A stretch of 7,291 bases of DNA from CAYGAW01 sp964347945 (GTDB lineage Bacteria > Chloroflexota > Anaerolineae > UBA7937 > B3-Chlor), in contig CAYGAW010000075.1 of assembly GCA_964347945.1 (NCBI GenBank), positions 1-7,291 on the forward strand, given 5' to 3'. Below the pieces are notes generated by a model. It ran no database searches. It was not told the DNA's origin and saw nothing but the letters and a program-made list of their open reading frames with translations. Positions 1 through 5,841 of this stretch are shown here, piece after piece. Made by a program: the position numbers and the translations under genes. Position 1 is the first letter of the stretch, and each line of letters starts with the position of its first letter.

Positions 1-1251
1 ATCGTAGACATCTTCCGGCTCCAGCCACACGGGACCGCCCACGCCGCCCTGCTCGTGAACATACCGCGGTTCGATGTGATTGTAGGCCAGAAAGGCAATC
101 CTTACCCCACGCGCATCAATCACAGCCTTTGAACGAGCGGCACCTATGTCGCGCCCCACTCCCACGCACGCCATCCCCTTTTCTTCCAGCGCGCCCATGG
201 TATCCAGCAAGCCGACTGGCCCGTAGTCATCGGTGTGGTTGTTTGCCAGGGACAGTACATCAAACCCCGCATCGCTCAGGCCTTCCACCGCCTCTGGACT
301 GGCGCGAAGGGCGATCCCCCCCTGCGGAGCGCCCCTCGAAGTCAGAGGGCATTCTAGATTGGCGAAAGCGACATCTGCAGCACTGGTCAGTTCCCGAGTG
401 AGGAGAAATGGATACTGAGGCGAATTGGCGGCCATGAGTCGGCCGACCCCCCGCCCCAGCATCACGTCGCCGACGGCAACGAAGCTGATCAGAGGTCCGG
501 TGTGATCAGCCAGACCCTCGCGCAGTGCCCGGCACAACTCCCACTGGTCTTCCACAGCGCCTATCAGCCACCAGCGCCGCTGGTAGGCATAGCTCTCCGC
601 ATGCCCAGGGCCTACCGCCTGCCCGTCAATGGCCAGAGCTCGGACGTGAAAGTCAACCGCTCGCCACGGCACCAGGGCCAGCGCTGCTCTGTCCTGCGCC
701 ACCCGGTCCCTCGCCTCTTCCCAAGATGAAACGTGTACGGCATCTGGAGCGAGTTCATCCACACCCAGCAGCTCTTTGACCGCATGGCCGCCTCTGGCAA
801 CCACCACGGTATGCTCTCCTGGATCCTGGAAGACGTCTCGGAGCCACGCCAAAGGCACATCATCAAAGGGAGAAGCCACATGGGCGATCAGCGCGTAAGG
901 CTCCGTCCGCACCAGTTCCGCCCCTGCCCCGGGAGACGGGCCGCTGACCAGCGCCAGCTCGGAATCACCCGAGCGCAACCAAGCCATCGCCTCGGACGAC
1001 CCTTCTGCTGGCCCCGCAGGACAGTCAGAATAGGCCCTCTCCACGCTGCCGAATAGCTCTCTCTCATCGTCCCACAGATCTTCGGCCACAACCAGGCAAG
1101 GGCGCGGGGCGTTCGCTGTCGCTTCGTCGGAGTAGGTAGCGGGCGCCGAGGAAGTGGATTCAGTTACCGGCGTTCCACAACCGAGGGGAGCGAGGGCGAT
1201 CAGCGGGAGGACGGAGAGGAGGCAGCGCGCGCGTTTCCGCAGCTGACTCAC
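1..1251 (-). CDS. CapA-family (PGA_cap) protein with predicted PBP-like N-terminal module, partial at its C-terminus
   Basis: An open frame starts at GTG 1251-1249 and runs off the left edge, giving 417 residues with no stop. Residues 8-25 are a basic-then-hydrophobic export signal ending in LAPLGC. Cys25 could be lipidated, but Pro at -3 makes the lipobox imperfect. Residues 52-245 look like a type II solute-binding domain: an EAMAWLRSGDSELALVSG stretch, then YALIAHVASPFDDVPLAWL, resembling PstS-type proteins; this is a fold guess. From residue 256 a CapA domain begins, with VAVGDVMLGR (Asp262), ANLECPLT (Asn298, Glu300) and LANNHTDDYG (Asn338, His339, Asp342), as in the metallophosphatase-like PGA_cap family. 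The later metal-site motifs lie beyond the window. The domain is clearly paralogous to the CapA domain encoded at 3205-4014. The start overlaps the M1 peptidase stop, implying co-translation. A role in poly-gamma-glutamate or capsule export is family lore only; no pgsB/pgsC partner is visible. Confidence 0.88.
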   Translation of the reverse strand, partial: MSQLRKRARCLLSVLPLIALAPLGCGTPVTESTSSAPATYSDEATANAPRPCLVVAEDLWDDERELFGSVERAYSDCPAGPAEGSSEAMAWLRSGDSELALVSGPSPGAGAELVRTEPYALIAHVASPFDDVPLAWLRDVFQDPGEHTVVVARGGHAVKELLGVDELAPDAVHVSSWEEARDRVAQDRAALALVPWRAVDFHVRALAIDGQAVGPGHAESYAYQRRWWLIGAVEDQWELCRALREGLADHTGPLISFVAVGDVMLGRGVGRLMAANSPQYPFLLTRELTSAADVAFANLECPLTSRGAPQGGIALRASPEAVEGLSDAGFDVLSLANNHTDDYGPVGLLDTMGALEEKGMACVGVGRDIGAARSKAVIDARGVRIAFLAYNHIEPRYVHEQGGVGGPVWLEPEDVYD

Positions 1252-3047
1252 TGTTGGCCTTCGCCTTCCTCAGAAGTGAAATACTCATCCAGCAGAGGGT
1301 TAAGATCGTGGCTGGTGTGGCGGGACGCAACAGAGAAGAAATCTTCGGTGGCACTTATCGTGTGCCTCTGGCTCTGGCAGTAGTCCCGCAAAAACGCGTA
1401 AAACGTTTCATCGCCCATAACGTTTCGCAGGTCGGCAAGGAAGAGCGCCCCGTGACGGTAGACTGCGTTCATATACGCCGCCTGATCGTCGAAATCGTAG
1501 ATGGTGGCGTTTATGGGCCCCGACGGCTGATAGTTCAACACCTCGAATTCCCACGCCCATTGGTGGTCATCAGGGTACCATAGTTTGTAGAATAGAAGCC
1601 CACTGTAAGTGGCCAGAGCCTCGTCGAGCCAAGGCTCTCTCACCTGATCGTTGCCCACCAAACCGTACCACCACTGGTGAGACACCTCGTGCACCAACAG
1701 GGACACCAACTGACAGCGCACGCCACCCGGATACGTGGCGTACCACAGGGACCCCAGGAAGGAAAGACCCGAGAACTCCATGCCGCCTGCGAATTCGGCC
1801 TCCGCTACCCTGTACTCAAGATAAGGATAACGCACACCGAACTGGTCGCCGTAAGTCTGTAGTGCCTCGGCAGCGACGCGGGCCACCTCGACGCCAGCAT
1901 CGGCATGGCCGGGGAAATGGTAGGAAATGACGGTGATGCCGTCTATCTCCGTGCTGTGGGTAAGGTACTGGTCGCTGGCGGCGAAGGCGAAGGAGCGAGC
2001 CTGCGACATGCTGTAGCGCCATGTGTTGCCGTCACGCTCCTCGCTCCCGCTGCCCGCCACTGTTACGCCGTCGGGCGCATGGATCTGTATCTCGTAGTCA
2101 GCCTCCTCCATCACGTAGGGGTCACCAACCCGGTGGTAGCTAAAGGTATACCAACCCTCTCCGGGTAGGAACGGTGCCAGCGCTGGATACCAGTGGCCGA
2201 CATCTACCGCTCGCTCCGACCAGCCCAGGGTGCCCGTGGTGAAGCTTGCCGTCGGATCTATGTAGGGTAAGTCCAAAGCGAAGTCCAGGAATATGGTGGC
2301 CACTTGGCCGGGTGCCAGTTGCTGAGGCAAAGGCACTCGCAGGGTCATGTCCTCAAGGGTGTGGTTGGGAACCATTGGACCGGCACCAAACTCCAGGCTA
2401 AGACTATTCAAGGTGAAAACGTCCGGATCGTGGTTCGGGAACACGTTCAACACGACGTCCTGCAGCGACTCGTCGGTACGATTCGCATAGTCAATCCTCT
2501 CCTCCACGTCCAGGTGATGCCCCTGGTAGTCTAGCGTGACCGTGATCGTATAGCGAGGCACTGCAGTGCTACTGATAGGTGAATACGGGGTGGGCGACGG
2601 GGTGGATCTCGCTGACGGAGGACCAGGCGTCTCCCCCGGTCCAATCATCGGAGGCGTAGCGTCGGCGCTCTGGCGAGTCGCCAGCCACCGGTAGCCACCA
2701 ACAAGCCCAGTCGCGAAGAGCAAGACAGCGAAGCAAACCAGCAGCCCTTTGATCAGCGCCGCGTATAGAGGGCTGATGGAGGTGGCAGTCGTCTCCTGCC
2801 GAATGGAGGTTTGCTCAGCCAGCGCCTCTTCCCAGAGGGCAAATACGTGCTTGACATTCAGTCCAAGGAATCGCGCGTAGAGTCGGAGAGAACTCCTCAC
2901 ATGAGCGACGCTCGCAAACCCGTGGAAGTCCTCGGTCTCCAGAGCCTTGATGTACTCCGGCCACAGCCCTGTGGCCTGCTCGATCTCCCGGAACGAGTAT
3001 GCTTTGCGCTGCCGCGCCTCTCTCAGCACCTGGCCGAGTCTGGCCAT
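1248..3047 (-). CDS. Membrane-anchored M1-family metallopeptidase with RodZ-like HTH_25 N-terminus
   Basis: A complete 599-residue protein. Residues 4-72 match the RodZ-type helix-turn-helix (LGQVLREARQRKAYSFREI at the start, SLRLYARFLGLN at the end). Residues 94-118 form one membrane helix (LLVCFAVLLFATGLVGGY core), so the HTH should be cytoplasmic and the rest outside. Residues 129-163 are a Pro/Thr/Ser linker. Residues 165-365 form the beta-rich M1 N-domain. The catalytic domain has GGMEF at 421-425 (the GAMEN exopeptidase-loop equivalent), zinc motif HEVSH at 453-457, the third ligand Glu476 in WLDEA (HExxH-x18-E), and probable catalytic Tyr530 in VYRHGA. All key residues are present. The long C-terminal helical domain of ERAP1-type enzymes is absent, as in many short bacterial members. 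It probably cleaves peptides at the outer face of the membrane; substrate unknown. The ATG start has an ideal GGAGG 7 nt upstream. It overlaps the following CapA gene by a GTGA junction. Confidence 0.93.
   Translation of the reverse strand: MARLGQVLREARQRKAYSFREIEQATGLWPEYIKALETEDFHGFASVAHVRSSLRLYARFLGLNVKHVFALWEEALAEQTSIRQETTATSISPLYAALIKGLLVCFAVLLFATGLVGGYRWLATRQSADATPPMIGPGETPGPPSARSTPSPTPYSPISSTAVPRYTITVTLDYQGHHLDVEERIDYANRTDESLQDVVLNVFPNHDPDVFTLNSLSLEFGAGPMVPNHTLEDMTLRVPLPQQLAPGQVATIFLDFALDLPYIDPTASFTTGTLGWSERAVDVGHWYPALAPFLPGEGWYTFSYHRVGDPYVMEEADYEIQIHAPDGVTVAGSGSEERDGNTWRYSMSQARSFAFAASDQYLTHSTEIDGITVISYHFPGHADAGVEVARVAAEALQTYGDQFGVRYPYLEYRVAEAEFAGGMEFSGLSFLGSLWYATYPGGVRCQLVSLLVHEVSHQWWYGLVGNDQVREPWLDEALATYSGLLFYKLWYPDDHQWAWEFEVLNYQPSGPINATIYDFDDQAAYMNAVYRHGALFLADLRNVMGDETFYAFLRDYCQSQRHTISATEDFFSVASRHTSHDLNPLLDEYFTSEEGEGQQ
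1258..1262 (-). promoter_or_regulatory. Ribosome binding site and coupled start for the PBP-CapA gene
   Basis: GAAGG on the minus strand lies 6 nt before GTG 1251-1249, inside the last codons of the M1 peptidase gene. The start and the upstream stop share bases as GTGA (stop at 1250-1248). This arrangement decides the start, because an export signal follows at once, and it suggests translational coupling. Confidence 0.6.
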
Positions 3048-3054
3048 AGTTCAA

Positions 3055-3059
3055 CCTCC
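3055..3059 (-). promoter_or_regulatory. Shine-Dalgarno of the M1 peptidase gene
   Basis: GGAGG on the minus strand is 7 nt before ATG 3047-3045, optimal strength and spacing. This fixes the start so that the protein begins directly with the HTH domain. Confidence 0.85.
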
Positions 3060-3075
3060 GAACCGTCCCGCCGGA

Positions 3076-3104
3076 ATTCTAGTGTAAGGCCCAACCTTGG
3101 TCAA
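3076..3104 (-). promoter_or_regulatory. Sigma70-like promoter for the M1 peptidase-CapA pair
   Basis: On the minus strand TTGACC (3104-3099) and TAGAAT (3081-3076) are separated by exactly 17 bp, matching 10 of 12 consensus positions. Transcription would start near 3069, leaving a leader of about 20 nt that contains the GGAGG site. It sits in the 91-bp gap between the propeller-CapA stop and the peptidase start, so the two downstream genes can be expressed independently. The start point is inferred. Confidence 0.7.
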
Positions 3105-3113
3105 ACTCGACCA
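3098..3113. repeat. Short inverted repeat over the -35 box of the M1 promoter
   Basis: The plus strand reads TGGTC-AAACTC-GACCA, 5-bp perfect arms with a 6-bp spacer, covering the whole -35 hexamer (3099-3104). It could be a repressor site. It lacks a T-run on either strand and its stem is short, so it is not a convincing terminator. Such short arms also arise by chance. Confidence 0.3.
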
Positions 3114-3138
3114 CCGTGTTTACCTCACTCATGGCGAC

Positions 3139-5394
3139 CTAGAACACCCTCTCTACAATGGGTCGCCCTTCTTCATCGGCGAGGAACCGTGGCTGCACAT
3201 CATCTGCGATGCGCACGGGAATCAGTTCCGCTGCCTCAACACCGTCGTCACCGAGGAGGACTCGCAGTATGGCCCCCTCCCGCGCCCTCTCCACAACGTC
3301 GAGATCGAAGACGAAGTTGCCGAGGCTATACGCGATGAACCCGCCTCCGTAAGATGTCGTTCCCTGTACGACGTGCGGATGGTGCCCGATGACCAGGCAG
3401 GCCCCGGCTTCGATCGCTGCTCGTGAGACCGCCAACTGCTCCTCGTCCGGCTGCCCTTGATACTCAGTTCCCAGGTGCATGATCACCACCACCAGGTCAC
3501 TCTGCTCCGCAGCTCGCCGGACATCATCCTGGATGGTCAACACGTCTGCAAATGCTATCCACTCATCGGTGGGCACCTCGGCGGAGTCCTTCCAGCGGCT
3601 CGCTGCATAGGAAAGGAAAACGATCCGTCTGCCCTTCGCCTCCCAGATCAGGGGACGATGGGCATCTGCGTCTGAGAAGCCCGCCCCCACATAGGCCAGA
3701 TTGTTGTCCTGCAGGACCCCAATAGTCTCCACGAAACCTTCCCCACCAAAATCAAGCAGATGGTTGTTGGCCAGATTCACTATGTCAAAGCCGGCCCTCA
3801 CCAGGCCCTCGACATGGCTCGGATGCGCTCGGAACGTGAAGCGCTTGGCTATGGGTTCGCCGACCGTGGTCAGGGGACACTCCAGATTGCCTACGGCGAT
3901 ATCTGCTCCGCGTATGAGATCACCAGTGCTGGAGAAGGGATAGTCGCTCCCATACACATCCATACGCTCTTCGATGGTGCGCGACAGCATGATGTCACCC
4001 ACTGCAACCAACTCGACAAGGTCCTCCCCATCCCCAGCGCTTCCGGGTAGCATGCCAGTCCAGCTCTGTAGAGTAGCCGGTTCCGATTTCCCTGCGGCCT
4101 GGGAAGAGATAGCCTGACCGGGGAGCACACTCAGCAAGTAGACGTCGTTGCCTGAGCGGGCGACCACGTCGTCCTGTCCGTCGCCGTCCATGTCGGTCAC
4201 GATCAGCCCATGGACTCTCCGCGCAGCGCGATAGATACCCCGCAGCCGACCGAACGAATCGAGTATGTAGATCGTGCCATCATCCGCACCGGCCAGGATC
4301 TCTTGCCATCCATCACGGTCCAGATCAGCGCTGGTCGCAGCCCATACGCCCCTCTCAGTAGCGTATTCCCACCATCTTTCTCCCGCGCTACTCAGAGCAT
4401 AGATCCCAGGCGTGTCAGGGCCCGTTCCCACCACTACCTCAGCCGTGTCACTGCCGTCCAGATTGGCCACGTGTACCGTGACGACAGGACCGCCAGGTTC
4501 TTGTCCCCATTGCAGGTGGCCTTCATCGTTCAAGACATAGACTCGGCCATCGGAGGATCCGACGATGATCTCCTTGCACCCATCATGATCCAAGTCATGT
4601 GACCCCAAATGCCGCACGTATCCCCCTGTGTCGTATCTCCAGCGGACTTCGCCATCGACTCTCGCCAATGTCACTTCTCCGCCGCGGTGCCCAGCGATGA
4701 TTTCCAGCTGTCCGTCGTCATCCAAGTCGGCCAGGTGCAGAGTCGACACATCGTCGCTGCCACGGAGTTCCCAACGGGGTTCTCCGTCAGCAGCCAGCAG
4801 AGCTAGCTGGCGTCCCCATGAACCAGAGAGAACCTCCGCCGACCCATCACCGTAAACGTCCTCCACCAAGACGCTGACCACGCGGCCATCCGCTTCGTAT
4901 TGCCAGAGTGGCTCACCACTGGCGCTAAGCACGTGCACCCTGTTGTCGTCCCCTCCAGCGACGACCTCCGGCCGACCGTCGCCGTCCAGATCCCCGGTCG
5001 CGATTGTATATACGGCCGCTGCTGTCTGATGACGCCAAAGCAGTTGGCCATCTGCGCTGAGAGCGTAGACGTGCTTGTCGTACGAACCAGCGATCACCTC
5101 CTTGGGCCCGTCACCGTTGAGATCGGCCACGGTCAGGGACCAGACCATCTCATTCGTTGGATAGCGCCAACGAAGGGAGAGTTGAAGGGGAGGAAAAGGC
5201 GCAGGCAGTACAGTAGGCGTGGGAGACGGGTAAGGAGTCTGTGCTGGGACAGCGGCGATCGTGGCAGACGATAGGCTGATGGTGGGCGTCACACTCGTTT
5301 TGGCAGAAGGTGGGGAGGACTCAAACGCCTTCTCACCGCATCCCGTGAGCCACAGGAACAGCAATACAAGGAGAACACCGCAATACCTGCTCAC
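3139..5394 (-). CDS. Lipoprotein with FG-GAP/PQQ-like beta-propeller fused to a CapA (PGA_cap) domain
   Basis: Starting at GTG 5394 gives 751 residues beginning with a textbook lipoprotein signal: MSRYC, a Leu/Val core, then LTGC with lipidated Cys19. The frame stays open to GTG 5499, with ATGs at 5463-5455, but those starts add 21-35 residues before the signal; GGGAG lies 3 nt before the chosen GTG. Residues 33-69 are a Thr/Pro-rich linker. Residues about 69-423 are eight propeller repeats with DxDxDG calcium-binding-type loops and a periodic Trp. Residues 461-730 are a complete CapA domain: VAVGDIMLSR (Asp467), GNLECPLT (Asn503, Glu505), LANNHLLDFG (Asn544, His545, Asp548), MHLGTEY (His640, Glu644), GHHPH (His671-His674), YSLGNFVFD (Asn693). 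These resemble metallophosphoesterase metal ligands, so it may be an exported hydrolase. In the family, CapA/PgsA proteins take part in poly-gamma-glutamate synthesis and export; here the substrate is unknown. The propeller probably serves binding or scaffolding. Confidence 0.9.
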   Translation of the reverse strand: MSRYCGVLLVLLFLWLTGCGEKAFESSPPSAKTSVTPTISLSSATIAAVPAQTPYPSPTPTVLPAPFPPLQLSLRWRYPTNEMVWSLTVADLNGDGPKEVIAGSYDKHVYALSADGQLLWRHQTAAAVYTIATGDLDGDGRPEVVAGGDDNRVHVLSASGEPLWQYEADGRVVSVLVEDVYGDGSAEVLSGSWGRQLALLAADGEPRWELRGSDDVSTLHLADLDDDGQLEIIAGHRGGEVTLARVDGEVRWRYDTGGYVRHLGSHDLDHDGCKEIIVGSSDGRVYVLNDEGHLQWGQEPGGPVVTVHVANLDGSDTAEVVVGTGPDTPGIYALSSAGERWWEYATERGVWAATSADLDRDGWQEILAGADDGTIYILDSFGRLRGIYRAARRVHGLIVTDMDGDGQDDVVARSGNDVYLLSVLPGQAISSQAAGKSEPATLQSWTGMLPGSAGDGEDLVELVAVGDIMLSRTIEERMDVYGSDYPFSSTGDLIRGADIAVGNLECPLTTVGEPIAKRFTFRAHPSHVEGLVRAGFDIVNLANNHLLDFGGEGFVETIGVLQDNNLAYVGAGFSDADAHRPLIWEAKGRRIVFLSYAASRWKDSAEVPTDEWIAFADVLTIQDDVRRAAEQSDLVVVIMHLGTEYQGQPDEEQLAVSRAAIEAGACLVIGHHPHVVQGTTSYGGGFIAYSLGNFVFDLDVVERAREGAILRVLLGDDGVEAAELIPVRIADDVQPRFLADEEGRPIVERVF
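4156..5127 (-). repeat. Eight 44-residue (132-bp) propeller repeats inside the propeller-CapA gene
   Basis: Counting from the GTG at 5394, loop motifs of the form xDLDGDGxxEVVAG begin at residues 90, 134, 178, 222, 266, 310, 356 and 400, so the spacing is 44 residues except 46 between the sixth and seventh. A Trp ending each blade's PQQ-like stretch (as in SADGQLLW) falls at 76, 120, 164, 208, 252, 296 and 342 with the same period. Repeat 3 (DVYGDG) has lost one loop Asp and repeat 6 (NLDGSD) is degenerate and followed by a two-residue insertion. The eighth blade lacks the Trp. The regularity suggests a single seven- or eight-bladed propeller grown by internal duplication, with calcium-binding-type loops. 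Confidence 0.85.
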
Positions 5395-5505
5395 AGTCTC
5401 CCAGCCGCGAAAAGACGACCCGCACTGCCCTTGATAGCCAGGACCGAGGACTTCCATCATCATCTCACCGGAGACTACCACTGCGAGAGATCGGGACACA
5501 TCCTG

Positions 5506-5549
5506 GTGCCGACCGCTAAGTCCCAGCCGGCACTTCTGAATCCGGTGCC
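5506..5549 (-). promoter_or_regulatory. Overlapping hairpin-forming segments in the putative leader of the propeller-CapA transcript
   Basis: On the minus strand a central GTGCCG (5533-5528) can pair with CGGCAC downstream (5511-5506, 6 bp, 16-nt loop). Its GTGCC part can instead pair with GGCAC upstream (5549-5545, 5 bp, 11-nt loop). The two pairings exclude each other, as in switching leaders. No T-run follows, the stems are short and no known riboswitch core was recognised, so this is only a candidate structure. Confidence 0.2.
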
Positions 5550-5599
5550 ATCGTCAAAGCACAGTCGACGACGGTCCCGTGAATTTGCCAGTCGGGAAC

Positions 5600-5628
5600 A
5601 GTATAGCATCTTCACAGTGCTCTGCAAA
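5600..5628 (-). promoter_or_regulatory. Candidate leftward promoter for the propeller-CapA gene
   Basis: On the minus strand TTTGCA (5628-5623) and TATACT (5605-5600) are 17 bp apart, with 4 of 6 and 5 of 6 consensus matches. Transcription would start near 5593, giving a leader of about 200 nt to the GTG at 5394, or about 95 nt to the GTG at 5499. It is the best leftward candidate seen upstream, but the -35 box is weak. Confidence 0.4.
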
Positions 5629-5746
5629 ATCGCCTACGGGAAGAGGCACTCTGACGCGCATTCCCACATTTGCCCGGCGGTCTCACACCTCGATGAAGTG
5701 AGCGAGTCCCGTGACCGCCTCGGTGCCAAAGAAGCCTAGTTCAATG

Positions 5747-5756
5747 TGGCATGCCA
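5747..5756. repeat. 10-bp perfect palindrome abutting the ligase promoter -35 box
   Basis: TGGCATGCCA equals its own reverse complement and ends one base before the TTGTCA hexamer. It lies within CAATG-N8-CATTG (5742-5759), a second, offset inverted repeat that reaches into the -35 box. The position fits an operator or activator site for the ligase gene; no binding protein can be assigned. Confidence 0.4.
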
Positions 5757-5785
5757 TTGTCAGCAGAGGTCGGGCCTGTTATAAT
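5757..5785 (+). promoter_or_regulatory. Strong sigma70-like promoter for the DNA ligase gene
   Basis: TTGTCA (5757-5762) and a perfect TATAAT (5780-5785) are separated by 17 bp, matching 11 of 12 consensus positions. Transcription would begin near 5792, giving a leader of about 50 nt with the ribosome binding site at 5825. The first leader bases can form a small hairpin, CACCG (5792-5796) with CGGTG (5806-5810). Confidence 0.82.
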
Positions 5786-5824
5786 CGCAAACACCGCCGC
5801 TCTGCCGGTGAGCTGAGTGCGATT

Positions 5825-5830
5825 AAGGAG
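5825..5830 (+). promoter_or_regulatory. Shine-Dalgarno of the DNA ligase gene
   Basis: AAGGAG ends 11 nt before ATG 5842-5844, a slightly long but workable spacing. It supports this ATG as the start; the protein then begins at the usual beginning of the ligase DNA-binding domain. Confidence 0.75.
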
Positions 5831-5841
5831 AAAGCCAAGAC

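Larger units (their letters stand above)
5395..5841. other. Divergent intergenic region between the propeller-CapA and ligase genes
   Basis: No convincing gene lies here. The plus-strand frame through 5431-5739 has no ribosome binding site and no recognisable product, and the minus frame 5395-5499 is an upstream extension of the lipoprotein frame without signal-peptide character. The region holds a rightward near-consensus promoter, a weaker leftward promoter candidate, a palindrome next to the rightward -35 box and possible leader hairpins. About 110 bp (5640-5740) show nothing I can name. Confidence 0.6.

Noticed and set aside
129..1091. Several 67-107-codon frames on both strands
   Set aside because: All overlap the continuous 417-codon CapA frame that carries family motifs; the others show none.
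3048..3138. Intrinsic terminator after the propeller-CapA gene
   Set aside because: The only inverted repeat has 5-bp arms and no T-run on the minus strand; it overlaps a promoter instead.
2811..3338. 175-codon plus-strand frame
   Set aside because: Antisense shadow of the peptidase N-terminus and of the propeller-CapA C-terminus; composition is rich in Arg/Pro/Ser as expected for a shadow frame.
1..5394. Classical poly-gamma-glutamate capsule operon
   Set aside because: Only CapA-like genes are seen; no pgsB ligase or pgsC membrane protein is visible, and the neighbours are a peptidase and a second CapA.
5431..5739. 102-codon plus-strand frame in the divergent intergenic region
   Set aside because: No ribosome binding site, no recognisable domain, and it runs across the leftward promoter candidate and the upstream end of the lipoprotein frame.
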